Source: Apostichopus californicus (lineage: Eukaryota > Echinodermata > Holothuroidea > Aspidochirotida > Stichopodidae). Taken from it: a stretch of DNA of 21,679 nucleotides. Location of the stretch: the NCBI GenBank assembly GCA_020650975.1, contig JAIPMN010020032.1, positions 1 through 21,679 of the forward strand. Reading direction: 5' to 3'. Below, piece by piece: positions 1-12,540 of the stretch. Numbering within the stretch: the first letter of the stretch is position 1; each line of letters opens with the position of its first letter. The position numbers and the translations under genes are program-made. The notes beneath the pieces were generated by a model. That model was not told the DNA's origin, made no database searches, and worked only from the letters and a program-made list of their open reading frames with translations.

Positions 1-505
1 TATATATTTAAACCGAAACCTAAGTTGCAATATACAGCTTGAATGCGACTTTCAAAGTTATCTATTTCTTTTCCGATGTGGATTTATAGTAAAACGAAGA
101 CTAACCCGGTCAGTTAAAACCCCAACTGAAAACAATGCAATCATCACACCTTACAACGGTTCCATCTATTTTGTTACGTTAAGGCCTTTGAACGTCCCTA
201 AGTATCTAATTCAGAACCGTTGACTAGAATAGACTTTCAAGTTTTATCGGTGCATCCAAACTAAAATACAACATGCCTCTTTAAAATGAGATAGATTATG
301 AAATAGAGTTGAAAAAACTCTCGGGATCTCGACGATCAATACTTTTATCCTACAACCCAAATCGATAGCTGACATTGTATGTTTTTAGACCTCGAAAACA
401 CATTATTCTCTGGTTATTTGCCTAACCTTTCTAGTCGATTCCGTTAAATCTTAGACCATTAAATCTTTCAGGCCGAGATATGTTTCAATGTTGTAGGTGT
501 ATATA
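1..505. other. AT-rich DNA, no gene seen
   Basis: No open frame of note, no RNA gene and no clear repeat is visible on either strand. Composition is AT-rich and looks unique at this scale. Confidence 0.6.
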
Positions 506-508
506 CCG

Positions 509-650
509 CCTGCAGCAAGCCTCGGGCATAAAGGCATTCAACACGCGTCCGAAAAATGCGTGCATCAAGCCTATTGAAAATGCCTTCTAATGTCTCAATC
601 ATGCGCACATCAAGCCTCAACATGCATTAAGCATGCGCCAAGCATGCGTG
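509..650 (+). repeat. Degenerate repeat with CAAGCCT and GCATGCG words
   Basis: The word CAAGCCT recurs about every 47-52 bases (near 515, 567 and 614). It is followed by several copies of words like AAGCATGCG and ATGCGTGCATCAAG. The pattern suggests an old, poorly conserved tandem repeat of about 50 bp. A short open frame that begins at 590 inside it has biased, non-protein-like composition and is not called a gene. Confidence 0.4.
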
Positions 651-991
651 AGGAAATATCAAATGTATGTATATATATATCTTGCGCCAATCGTATGCCT
701 ATACGTGTATCAAGTATAGGTATATGTAACACAGTTAACACAACGAACAGGGAACCAATCGTGCAAGTATACTACACCATGGTCGTACATCTAAGTACAT
801 GCGTCATTTCTAAGGATTGGACGTATAAATCAAGTACAAAATATACTTAAAAGATAATCACAGACAGCCTAATGTATAGAGGACAACGCTGATGGTGAAG
901 TCAGCAAGAGTTCTAAAAGTTATATCTCATTAGCGGAGTGTGATGCAAAGAGATGAGATAGGTACAAAGTTTGAGAGATCGAGAATGAGAC

Positions 992-1053
992 AGGGAGAGG
1001 TCGTGAGGGGTGGGGGTGGGGTGGGGTGGGGGGGGGGGGAGGGAATCAAGGGG
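992..1053 (+). repeat. G-rich low-complexity tract
   Basis: The plus strand carries successive runs of four or more G separated by single T or A bases (about 1006-1043), ending in an uninterrupted G run. The run spacing fits the usual pattern for an intramolecular G-quadruplex. It could also be simple slippage sequence. No gene start is visible close by. Confidence 0.7.
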
Positions 1054-1059
1054 TCAAGA

Positions 1060-1570
1060 TTAATGCAACCATTATATCAATAATGTTTTTGTGTCCAACG
1101 GTGAATTGTTACTTCCTACGACTTTAAGATTACTAAACAAAGTCATATCATACACTGATTATCAGATCCCATGTATAAGTAAACAATAAACAATGAACAC
1201 ATAAAGAGTTATTATTGTCCGTGAAAATCTAAAACCTTTAACCTGAGCTCGAAATTTCACTGGCCTCTCCCACAGAGCATTTTCTATCGCCATAATATTG
1301 AATGTTGTTTTTAAATAATGCAAGTAAGGTTAAAGTACTCTTGTTATAAGATGAATTTCAGTGTAATACAAATAACGTTTCATTCAGGAATAAACAACAT
1401 TGAGCTTTCTGTGTTTTGATTCTATGTCATATTCTTCTTTGGTCATGTAGTCAAACCAAACAGACTTAGCTTCCCTACTAATTACCACTAGATAATCGAT
1501 ACAGCGCTTTTCATGAGTATTTTTCCAGGTCTTATAAAAAAGCAGTTCTCGTCCTTTTAAGACTTTCATC
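1060..1570. other. No gene seen
   Basis: AT-rich DNA. A 62-codon frame on the minus strand (1384-1572) is no longer than expected by chance at this base composition and shows no recognised motif. Confidence 0.55.
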
Positions 1571-1576
1571 ACGACG

Positions 1577-1655
1577 TATAAAAAAAAACGATGGAAAAAA
1601 AAAAACGATGAAAAAAGAAGAAGATGAAGAAGAAGAAGAAGAAAAGAAGGAAAAA
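1577..1655 (+). repeat. A-rich tract and GAA/GAAGAT microsatellite
   Basis: Two poly-A runs, each followed by CGATG, lead into an imperfect GAA trinucleotide repeat with GAT interruptions (about 1616-1650). This is a simple repeat. The adjacent poly-A runs could be the tail of an old retroposed insertion, but no body for one is recognised upstream. Confidence 0.75.
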
Positions 1656-1659
1656 TCGA

Positions 1660-3795
1660 AGTGGCCTTGTTTGCTCTCGAGTGATTTTCAATCGAGTCGT
1701 AGAGGTTGATATTTTAAAGAAAGTGTATCAGTTCCGGACTGTACCGGAATGAATAACTATTGGCAATATCTTGTATAAAGAGTACAAGTTCAGTATTTCA
1801 TGATTGTGTTTATAACATTTATTTGCGACCAGATACTGCAGGGAACAATTGTTGGTAGAAAAGGCAAGATGAAGAATAATGGAGGAAAACAACCAGGAAT
1901 CATATATGGAAAGAAAGTCCGCTGTGTCTATAAATAGGTTTTTTATTTATTATTTATTATAATTGTAGGATCATATCAAATACTGTGATTCCATGCTATA
2001 GTCAGATATTATCCCCATTGGGGAAAACTACTTTAATAAAAATTGCATATACATTGCAAATCTTTGTCACTTTGCTTTCAATTACAAGCCAAAAATAGTA
2101 ATACGATACCAAATAATGCATATTCATAACATGAACTGACTAAAAATTGTTGTCACGTCAATGTGATAAAAAGTAATTTCCATGAAGATGCCGCCCGCGA
2201 CCACAAACAGTTTTGTAACTAATAATTCTGTGGTGTGTACATAAAATACCTGCTGCAGGAGACAAAACACAAGGTTTGTACATAATTACATGACAGGCAA
2301 TCAGTAAAACATATACAAACTTACCGATAACCTATATGGGAAGAAAGCCAGTGACACAAAAGCTTAAGAAAGCGCGAAAGTAGAAAGAAAAGGTTAACAC
2401 GTGTTTGTGGAAGGTTAACGGGACTGATTATGTTTCAGTAAATTGTACAACCCTTGTAGAGACTATCTGCCGCATGCTTTCCTTTTTGTTATTGGTGACG
2501 TCACTTGGACATTTTCGAAGGAACGCTGTAGAAACTTTTTTATATCATCGTTCAATCAGTTGGTTGGTGTAATCACATTGATGGAAATAATATCATGGTC
2601 AAACACTTAATTCAGTCCACAGAACTATGTACTAAGAAAAGTAAATCTGATGACATCCAAGCAATACACATTAGCGTATAGGGAAGCTGATATATTGGTA
2701 TGAGACCCTTACATGCTATATAATAAACACATTGATTGGAACATACAATCCTTTAGTCTATATTTGTATATATATATATGCATTTTGATAGACCGTGTAG
2801 TTACTAAATCAATATGCAACATCAGCCCATCGGCTTCCCTTCGGTCTAAACCAAGCACAACGAAGCCACTCTAACGTGGCGACTGCAAGTATTGTCTTAC
2901 ATACCGTTGCAGTTCGATTCAGTTTTAAGCAGTCTGAGACAACCCGATAAGTTAAAGACATAGCAATGCTCCTTATTCCGTATAGCTGTGACATATTTTA
3001 ATTGACTGTATAGTTTTATTTGTTTTAGTTCCAATACTTTACCTATATGATAACTGTTGACGCAACACTTAAGTGATATGACCAACCGTAATGTCAACAT
3101 TCTATCAATCTGTCTTTACTTTCCACTCCTGCAGAAAAGTAATCACAGATTCTCTTATCAATCACACATACTTCATTTTATCGCATCCTTCAACAAATAT
3201 AGCTTGTATTACAGCGGACAATAACAGTGAAAGACAACCCAATGTACAACGCATATACGCAGTAAATGGCTGAATGTTTGGAAGATAAGGACAAAAGTCA
3301 AAGAAGAGGGCAAAAAGAAGGAAAGAATGAATAACATTAAAGCGAGATAAAATAGGAATAAAATCGAAGTCTCTGTTTTTTTTTGTTTTTTTGCGAAGAT
3401 GTAGTTTAATATACAGAAGCGTACAACTCTAGGTCCATAACTCATTAAATTGTTGAAAATACGCAGTTCCGAATAAACGCTATTCTGTATACTTTTATTA
3501 TTAGTATAAAATAGAAGAAATAAAGTGTTAATGCACCGATTGTTCCAGGTGTCTTACGTATATTACTTTTGCACCTGAAACCGTCTGGACAAATTGACAA
3601 CATTTGAAACCAGGTGCTATGCCCACTGTCTATCAATCGAAACATTATGACAGTTTAGGTTTCGCCAGGTTATAAGAGAGGTATATATGTGTCTTTTTGT
3701 GTTTACAAGTATGACAACAACACTATAGTTTATCGTTGGGTGTGTGTTTTATGGAAACTGATGGTTTTACATTGCAACATCTAAACATGTTATTC
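1660..3795. other. AT-rich DNA, no gene seen
   Basis: Only short, overlapping frames on both strands (60-78 codons, for example near 2.8-3.6 kb) are present. They mirror each other on opposite strands and carry no recognised domain. A somewhat GC-richer patch at 2820-2900 has a small GCCAC/GTGGC stem but nothing more. No RNA gene is seen. Confidence 0.55.
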
Positions 3796-3803
3796 CTGCA
3801 TGT

Positions 3804-4090
3804 GGTCCGGTGCTGTGGCCGAGTGGATAAAGGCGGTGGCATTTGAAGTAACAAGGCTTAGCAATCGGGATGTTCGGGGTTCGACCCCCGGCCGGGTCAT
3901 AGTAAGGTGGGTTTTTCATCCAAGAGCAATCTACGGTATCCCCATCTGAAATGACTTTCTAAATTGAAAAGATTCCAAATTTGAGTTGAAATGTTGAAGT
4001 GCATGGAAACCATCGACGTGAAAGTTGTAAGCCCATCCGGGCTTCTCCCACATTCGTTGGGAATACATAATGCAGTAAACCATATTTTCT
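3804..4090 (+). mobile_element. tRNA-derived SINE
   Basis: The 5' part is tRNA-like. A 7-nt strand at 3804-3810 (GGTCCGG) pairs, with two G-T wobbles, to CCGGGTC at 3892-3898. A pol III A box, TGGCCGAGTGG, lies at 3816-3826, and a B box, GGTTCGACCCC, at 3878-3888. The head most resembles serine tRNA: the loop TTTGAAG would place a TGA anticodon. However, the anticodon stem does not pair and extra bases sit between the acceptor and D arms, so it is not a working tRNA. A tRNA-unrelated body of about 190 bp follows, including GTGGGTTTTTCATCC just after the head and CGGGCTTCTCCCACATTCG near 4037-4055. The last part of the body recurs on the minus strand at about 21044-21111, which supports a dispersed family. 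The 3' boundary is approximate, and I could not find a convincing target-site duplication. If transcribed, it would be by RNA polymerase III, with reverse transcriptase supplied by a partner LINE. Confidence 0.8.
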
Positions 4091-4094
4091 ATAC

Positions 4095-6820
4095 GGTCCC
4101 AGTAATTGACCTCAGGTCCAGTGACAGCGTTAAATGAAATGCAACCAAGAAAGATAAGTAATTCAGATATCTGAATCGTCCATACACGATTGTTAGTAAA
4201 TATTAGATATTGTGTCCAAACCTATAACAATGGCTAACAGATCGATATGTTTGACACATATTGCCAGAGAAATATTTCATTTCAGATCTGAAAACTTTGT
4301 CAATGTTGTCGGCAAGTTTTTTGTTCAAAGATGTAGTTGTGTCCTTGGAATTGTTTTCATCAAAAAATAAATATTTTCATAAACTTATTAAAATTTAAAT
4401 AAAAATGTCCTTGTCTATTTTTATTTTATATCGATGACATCTTTAAAGGTTATTTGTTCCACTGAATGACGAAAATGGCTTCAATTACACCGGAATTACG
4501 TCATACAAAATTAAAAACAAGGTCATTACCTACAAAACCCAAAATAAAATATTCTCTAGAACAACATAAATCAAATATACGCGTTTAATTACTTTTCTTC
4601 TGTTACTGAAAACATACAAATAATTAAAACTTAATTATAACAAACAATCAGAGAGAACTTATATACATTTTATCGACCGCGTTTAAAAGCAATAATCTCA
4701 CCGTGAAATATTTTGTCTTACCTAGAAAGGTGTGGATTCATTTATATGTTCGTTAATCAATAATGAATCTAATAAAACGAAACAAGATATTTGTAGAAGC
4801 ATTCTCCTATGATTGAGAGAGACATAAGAAATTTAATGTTTCTAGAGGTGAAATATGACGTAATGATAACGAAATGAATTTGAAATTGTCTAAACAAAGG
4901 CAGTATATGATAAAAGCAATGTTTCGAAGAAGTTTAGAGATAAGAAATAGACCCGAAAAGTGTTCTAAAGTTAACTTGTTTGCACCTTTATCAATCAAAG
5001 TATTGCATAAATAAATACCAACGACGCAACAGTATATCATATAATGCCGTCTTGCAAGAAAGTTATGAACTTTACTATGATTATAACGTTGAAAGTAGGT
5101 CAACGAATACAGAACTGTGCATTTAGACGGTCTATAAATGATTAATCGAAATATGAAGACCTTTCCAATAAACTTTCAAGACCAGTTGATGTTAAAGACT
5201 CAAAGAATTCTTCGAAATTACCAATTTAATGAAACTGAAGCAGGGCGTGAAGGAGGCTTTGCATGAACACCCTTCAAGTGTCATTCAGTCGCGTAATATA
5301 GAAAGTAAAAAGAAGAAAGATAATGGACATTGACCCTTTCCTACAATGATGACAACTTGAATACACTGGGTCGGTTGATACCGAATAGATTTGATCTCAA
5401 AGAAAGCACAGAGGAATTCGAAAGAGGTTTGTTTCAACACTCACTAATAAACACGATGTTACAAAGGTCAGTTTTGGCATATTTTTCTACACCAAATATC
5501 TCGCTCACACGCGTAAACTAATCCCCTTTAGCAGTGTATATTTAATTCATCGTTTCCAAATTATATACTATATCTAATTAGGTCGATCCGAATTGTCCTA
5601 TAACGAGCATGGAAGATTTCTTTGTAAATTTCCATAAAATATTAAATGAAAATATTCTCATTTGCAGCAAAATTTGAAAAGAAAGAAAGAAATCCTGTGT
5701 GATTTCCCTTCAGTGTTCCAGAGATGTTTCTTGTTACATTTCATGCATCAACTTTGGGTGTATCAATTTGCCATATAATATATATTCCCGAATCAGAATA
5801 ATTGAATGATCTCAACGGTTTAGCATCAATTTGGTGATAAATTGTTTTTCCTGACCATTGCCCCCACATACTTAAATAAAATCTGACTATTGACAAATAA
5901 CGTTTTAACTGGTATTGGTCCATCAATGTATAGTTATAGTGCTCATTTAATAGTTAAAAACAATTTAAAAAACAACAACAATATTACATTATTACTGACT
6001 AATATTTTGGAAAGCAAACTTGAAACTACTAAGAACTTGTTAACATATTTCTTAAGCGTTAAAACTGAAAATAGTTTCATGAGGTATATATATTTCTGAA
6101 ACCAATTAACAATACTTTTATAATTATTACGTTATACCTAACTCACATTTAGAACTTTTGAACAGATGTCTTAAACATAACTCTAGTTTAAAGAATGCGT
6201 CTCTTTGCTACTTTACCTAGACTACTGCTCTCTGAAATGAATACATGTTTATTGGTATTTGATTTCTTTACTATTGATTACATGTTAATGAGAATAATTG
6301 TCGATATTCTTTGAGTTACACTTGTATTGTAGAAATGGTCTACGTAATTTGTATTTCATGGATAGTTATTGCAAGTTAACACATATGCCGTACGCAACAT
6401 AATTTCTACTTCAACACACCTATATATGTAAATGGGATTTACCTGTATATCTCAGTGATCCTAATAGCCATATAACTAAGAGCTGCACGTGGTTGTTATA
6501 AAACGTTACCTTTAAACACTCTTAAATAAATGTTGACTTCTCCTAGTTCCTCAGTGATCTTGAAGTTATAGGATTGAACTCGAAACTACTATCGAATTTG
6601 CAGTTGAAACACTTTTATATCAAAGCTATAATCTCCCCCAGACCAACATTGATTTTGTGTGTAATCACATGAATGTGTACGTTATATGGATACATTGCTT
6701 TTAGGAATGTTATCTTAATTGCTACAAATAAAAGTATCAAAAAGTTAAGCTCAAATATAATTTAAAAAACACTTTTACAACGCAGTCGTCAAGACAGTGC
6801 TTCATTATTTATAGCAGTGG
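4095..6820. other. AT-rich DNA, no gene seen
   Basis: The stretch is strongly AT-rich, particularly 4360-4700. The longest frames are a 98-codon one on the minus strand (4807-5103) and several of 61-69 codons. They fit chance expectation and show no recognised motif. No tRNA, snRNA or clear tandem repeat is seen. Confidence 0.5.
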
Positions 6821-6827
6821 TGACATG

Positions 6828-6892
6828 TGTGTGGCGGAGGTATGGGTTGGGGCGGAGGTAGGGTGGGAAGATGTGGGGTGGGGGTTGGGGCG
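6828..6892 (+). repeat. G-rich patch with quadruplex-type spacing
   Basis: GGG/GGGG runs separated by one to several bases occur at about 6844-6868 and again at 6874-6890, on a background of TGGGG and GGCGGAGG words. It is an isolated G-rich island in AT-rich DNA. The glycine-rich frame that crosses it (6827-7021) is a product of the base composition and is not called a gene. Confidence 0.65.
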
Positions 6893-6899
6893 GAGTTCA

Positions 6900-8540
6900 C
6901 ATGGGTAGGAAGGGGTAGCCCGAGGGGCTTTAAACTCTTAGTAGTATCAATTATACCTGTACGTAATATGACGTCAAGAGAAAAGTCTTTGATGTTTGTC
7001 GTCCTGTCAATAAGCTTATAACAAAATGAGGAAATGCTATACGTTAATAACGGGTTGATTGTAAGAGGAAGTGAGGTAAAATGATTAGTTTGAGATGATT
7101 AGTTTAAAATATGATTCCTTTTGTACATGATCTGAGATGTTTATGGTATACCGTGAACTACAACATTCCCCTATTTCATAAAGAACTTAGAAATATGAAG
7201 ACAACAGATGGTTTATGTGTGAAATATGTTCCGCGTTTAATTTATGTTATAAAACGATGCCAAACTATAGAAATATAATTCATATTTCCATACTTTATTA
7301 ACACCAGGCCTTTAAAAATATCAAGAAAGTTGTTTGTTATTTATACTCAGTGTCCGTTTTCACGTACTCTACGAATGAAACCCGTCCTTTAATCAGGTTA
7401 ATTGGCTGGTGAAGTGTTAATTTTACCTTATATTTGAATAATGATCATATTTTTTATAAAGACCATACAACGTGAACTATTATATTTGCGATATTCTTTT
7501 TGTTCATACTCTCCTTTTTGTGGTTCTATCAAGATGTTGACAAGAGCCCTACAATAGTCAACAACTTTATTGTCGGTAGAGAGTCACCTAACATGTTGGT
7601 GAAAGCTCAAGAGAGCAGTGATAATCTCATTATAGGTATCAAAAAAAAAGAGCGTCAATTGGAAATGACACAGTCAAACTAGATGAACGATAACTAACCA
7701 ACAGACCACATTGATCGAAACCTGTGGAAGAGAGGGAGGTAAAAATTCAAATTTTACCCAAAGACTTTTCCTCAGGAAACTCTTCTTCTTTTTTTTAAAC
7801 GGTAATTACTTCTTTATTGATTAATGAAATTTCACATTAACCAGAGTATATTACAGGCGAAGGAAGTTCCCCGAAGCAAACGCTGAGAAGACTAATTGAT
7901 TTAGCATAGTTCCATGGTAATTAAAGTCATGGAAACACGGCTTGAACGTTTCTCAAGGAAAAAACCCTAAGATAGAAGGTTTATAACCTATTTTTTTTTT
8001 CATCTGCTGGTTCCATTTGTTAATTGGTCGTCTCTTATACGCGTAACGATCTTTTATTTGGTTTTTCTATGGAATCTTATTTGGGTGAACACTTAAATAC
8101 ATTATGCTGTATAGTCAATATTTCACCGCAGGCTTATATGACAATTTCCATTGACTTCCTCTGCGCACGCTCTATAATTGGAAGCACTTTATCCGGAGAT
8201 AGCTTGTATAAAAGTGTGAGGAACTTCAATGAACAAATGAACTGTAGAAAACAGAACATTAGTTCGAGATGTCATGGGATGAGCAGATGACGTTTCGTTT
8301 ATTAAGTTTAACTTACCATGTCTTTCAAATACTTTAAATTATGCGCATGACTTATAATAACTTATAATAATTTATTTTTATGAAGTATATATATAGTGCT
8401 AAAATGGATGATGATTAATTTAAGCAAATAGTTAGTAATTAACATACGAAATTTATATGCTAATAGGTAAAAATATATTTGACATTATATATTTTATATT
8501 AAGCTTAAATGTTACAGAAACGACTGAGTTATACGTAAAC
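6900..8540. other. AT-rich DNA, no gene seen
   Basis: Small frames at 7500-7682 and 8024-8290 have no recognised domain, and the second begins at TTG rather than ATG. A perfect 10-bp direct repeat of CTTATAATAA sits at 8351-8370. Nothing else is supported. Confidence 0.5.
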
Positions 8541-8541
8541 C

Positions 8542-8648
8542 ATTTTTCTGATGGTTAAAGCAGACTCTTTTCTTTATTTTCATTACGGCTAAAAGCAAAT
8601 CAACAAGGCAATGACACTACCACAAATACACACACGGTCATTACTCGA
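8542..8648 (+). repeat. Dispersed repeat, copy 1
   Basis: This ~105 bp segment matches a second copy at about 13491-13587 in the same orientation. The best-conserved part is 8584-8647, beginning TACGGCT and ending TTACTCG, with roughly nine in ten bases shared. The 5' third is more diverged and carries gaps. Similarity stops sharply on both sides in both copies, so this is a dispersed repeat and not a duplicated region. There are no A/B boxes, long terminal inverted repeats or coding capacity. The class is unknown; a MITE or SINE fragment is possible. Confidence 0.8.
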
Positions 8649-8649
8649 C

Positions 8650-11600
8650 AATATGTTCAAGGACTGATACATTACCACATACATACTTTATAGTCACTGG
8701 CCATCTTATTCCATTATAACTGTCCAAATAATTAACCAATTTTCATAACAAGAATTAACCGTCAAAACTGAACCAGTTAATATTTATTTTTAAAGACAAA
8801 GCACATAGTTTACATATATTTTCCATGGGAATGGGATTGCCGCTTGTCAACTCCCATGGATATAAGTAAACCAAATAGAAGGACAGAACAGTTCATTTGT
8901 AATATGAATTCGAGGATCAAGGATTTGTAAATCCGAGGAGAGTAAAAGTGGAGCCGTATAACACCCAACAAAATGCTAACTGAATAATTAACATGTTCAT
9001 ACACAGAACCTTTGGTATACTATAGTACATTCATTGACAGCTATTTGCTCTCTTTCAAAATGAATACCCGCAAACAAAATAGAAGTTATCATCATCGAAA
9101 GTTGTGAGAAATTCAGATAGGTTCACTCATGCATGCATCAAAGATGTGTAGTGATATCTTTGAGAAAAAAACAACGTACAAATCTTTCGCACGTTGATAT
9201 CAAACTACCGAGGTTGTTATCAAGAAGGAGAGATATCAGCCTAAGTAGTTAATAGAATCATATCGTTGCTTGTCAGGAGTTGTCACATATTTTAAAGACA
9301 TCTGACAGACAAGGGGACTTTTGTTGGCAACTAATGTTATGGGGACGACACGTGGGATATAATGATTGACTTGAAGATTAGTGAATATTGACAAGATAAG
9401 GGAAACCTGAACATAGTCGCAGTAATACCGCTAAAGGGTAACTGTTTATAGATTCGATGACTTTCACTAAATCATGGCAACTCATGTCGGGAATATACAT
9501 GTCACGTAAAAGTGCGTATAAACGATGGCTTCCCTTAGAATATATATAGTGACTGGAACAACAGCAACATCTTGCAGTACAAGAGAGAGAGAGATAAAAA
9601 ATTGTTTACCTTCTTGTTGAATATTTGCACCAAAGCATATAAAGGTCATTAAGAACCAATATTTTGCGACTTATTTTACCAGTTTTAAACGTTATCTGTG
9701 ATATACAATGAGGCATTCCACAAATTTTTCTGTTCAAGAAAATACAGTGATTTGTGTAATGTATGCCATTAACATCACACACTGCTCTTGCTTTTAGGTA
9801 GGGTGCAAAGTAAATCCTTTTTTACCCTTTAAACGACAGCTGTGACTCATGCTTGTATAATACACAATAGGTTGGCAAAGCTTTTAGTTAGCAGTGTTCA
9901 GATGGTGCATAACGAACAGTCTCCGTGTGAACTCCCCAGTGATTGGACAAACTGTACAGATTAGACGATGCGCAACCAATCTGAGTAATGCTTAGTCCGT
10001 CTTTACTCGACACGAAGAGGAAACGAATACATCTTTATCTAACAAAAGAAAGTAACTGCTACTGAATTAATTAGAGCTAATTGATTTAATGGGCAATTGA
10101 CGAGGATCTCTTCAGTGTGTATTTGAGTACAGTCTGTCTTTTCCAACTTATCGCTGGACTATTTCCAAATCAAGGTACGATATGTGTCCCAGTGGAATTC
10201 AATGTGAGCTCTAACGGTGGCTCTTGCCTGCTGGGGAAACTTGGCATGTTAATTCTAGTATAAAATACACTAATTTAAGCAAAAAGGCCGATACACAGGT
10301 TATAGACTGTATATTAAATGTTTAAACAAAATCGAGTCCAGGCCTTCGGACGTCCTATGACCTGCTGCGCTATAGATAATGATTGAAGATATATCTTCAG
10401 TGGTTGAAATTTCATATATTTTAGTCCAAGCATTCGATAGCACAGTAATAGTCCGGTCTGTGACGTATTTTGAATTAAAAATACTTTCAGGCATGGCAGA
10501 GCACTCATTGCTTTCGAAAATTGTCCAAAATGTATTTTATGTTCCCTCCCAAATAGTTAAAGGCATTATCTTGAAAAAAAATCCCCTTTTCTTACAGACA
10601 AGCCGTCAGAAACCGACCGATGGCTTTGGGTTAATTATTATTGATTGGAGGAAATTACAAACAAATGTTTCATTCGGTCCAGCTGATCCTCAATTAAGGA
10701 GGTTTGACCAAGGGAATATATCGCCGAAATTTGTAATAAAAAACTAAAGTTTGTCTTTAGTAATCTGTAATATTCTTGTTGAACTCAACCAATTTTTCCC
10801 CAATGTTTTTTTTGTTTATTAAAAGGTCATTGCTCGAAGCTGGGTAATACGAATAGAATAGGAAAACCTATTTCCCTTTGTCTGCTAACTAAACTGTCCA
10901 ACACTTGACCGAGAAACTAGTTCACATTTGCTTAGCAAAATCGACCTTCCCTCTGACTAACCTAAGAGAAACTGATTATGTATTAAGTCATTACCCACTT
11001 TCTCTTCCGGAATTACCATTGGTATGTTATAATATAAGATTAAAGCAAGAGTGTAGATTAACATAACATCTCTTTTATGCATATTCGATCAATAAACAAT
11101 ATTAAGAATAACTGTTTAATCCTTTAAGTTTTAAAAATGGAATTGAGAGTATATCTATTATTATAGTATATATTATTGAAAATCCTTTTAATTTTGCGAG
11201 TTCTATGTCCTGTTCTTTATCATGTTATGAAAAATACTCTCAAAAATATCCCTGGCCTCGTCTTGACATCTGGGTACTAAAAGCTAATATCACGAGTAAT
11301 GTTTTGTGTATTATTGCACATCGGTTTCAATCACCTATACTTAACATTTAATGAGGTGGTATAAATGTGAGACTCAAGGCTTTTTATCTTGTAACCGTTC
11401 ATTAACTTCGTATATAATATTTCCAAATATTGATTTGTACCTTACTATTCGAGGTTCATTAATGCTTATCATTATACATTTCCTTATTACGAACCTCACT
11501 GATGAGTTTAGTAACATCATTAATGTGCTAAAAGTGTGTAATTTAAAGTTATTTTAGATACAAATCAGATCCTGAGGTCTCACCATGGTCTCATTATCAT

Positions 11601-12455
11601 TTTAATATTTACCAAAAGGTGAATATTTCGTTCTAGTTATCTCGCCTCCCACCGGATTGCTTTCTTATCACCGTTTCTATCCTCTCGTGTGACGTTTTCA
11701 TGAGTTAAAATCCACACTTCTATTACAAACAGAATGAGAAGAGAATCATCATCAACAGAAAGAAGCAATTACCCTATATTTCTCCTCGTCATTATTGCTT
11801 TTACCCTTCAAATTTTTGGTCATTACCACATATCAGGTCATTTTATATTTAGGTCATTAGTGTTCTACATGGGGATATGTTAGATAAGTTACAGTGTCCC
11901 TCGGGAGCTGACAATATAACGCCAAGGCCGACGTATATGTAAACTAAAGGCATAAGAAAAATATGTTAAACTGTATATTGTATCTCTGAGATTAATCAAC
12001 GAAATGGACACAAAATAACGTGAAGGAGGCGTAGATTTGATTTACGATAAAATACTTTGGACTGTGTGCGTCTGTAAACAAGAGGAAATAGGATAAAACT
12101 TGGTTAATAAGTTGACACAGCGTCAATTGTTATTAGGGATATGAAACATTTTCTAATCAATGGGCATAGAGAGGCAGTTATTGTTGAGGATCTTGCATAT
12201 TTTTATAGGGTTGGAATATTGGATATCCCTTGGCTACTGGACGCATCACGAGTCTCATTAAACGCATAAACACATTAAAGTTTTATATTAAACTATATTT
12301 AGCCCATGAAATGTTTTACTTTTGAATGGCTTACAACAAGAGAAACACCGGTTATATTTTAATCACATGAAAATGTTATAGACCAAACATTGACTGCTTT
12401 ACTTGTAATCACTCACTTAATTTAATATTTGTATGTCTCTCGTTGTTGACGATGT
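8650..12455. other. AT-rich DNA, no gene seen
   Basis: The longest frame is 122 codons on the plus strand (10379-10747), overlapped by two 64-codon frames on the minus strand (10300-10508). At about 7% stop codons, one frame of this length is expected by chance in the window, and no motif is recognised in it. The patch at 9890-10040 is slightly GC-richer and holds one CCAAT and one ATTGG, but no promoter can be argued. Three GGTCATT words at 11818-11860 are too short to call a repeat. Confidence 0.45.
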
Positions 12456-12463
12456 ACGCAATT

Positions 12464-12485
12464 CAGTGATATTTTAATATCACTG
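12464..12485. repeat. Perfect short palindrome
   Basis: CAGTGATATT and AATATCACTG form a perfect 10-bp inverted repeat around a 2-base TT centre. It could extrude as a cruciform or bind a dimeric factor. It may equally be a chance palindrome in AT-rich DNA. Confidence 0.6.
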
Positions 12486-12540
12486 TTTAATCCAACATCC
12501 CTACAGATTAATAACAATAATAATAGCAGATAAAATAGCT

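Noticed and set aside
2820-2900. Structured RNA gene in a GC-richer patch
   Set aside because: Only one 5-bp GCCAC/GTGGC stem can be drawn and there are no pol III boxes.
3804-3900. Functional tRNA-Ser gene
   Set aside because: The anticodon stem does not pair, extra bases lie between acceptor and D arm, and a SINE body follows directly, so it is a retroposed tRNA-like head.
4807-5103. 98-codon minus-strand frame as a gene
   Set aside because: Chance length, no domain recognised, no promoter or splice support.
6827-7021. Glycine-rich protein
   Set aside because: The glycine run comes from the G-rich tract; the rest of the frame is short and unremarkable.
7710-7730. Second copy of the GATCGAAAC element end
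   Set aside because: Only the GATCGAAAC word matches; the flanks do not.
10379-10747. 122-codon plus-strand frame as a gene
   Set aside because: A frame of this length is expected about by chance at this base composition. No motif is recognised and opposite-strand frames overlap it.
11818-11860. Tandem repeat of GGTCATT
   Set aside because: Only three 7-base words at uneven spacing, no longer shared sequence.
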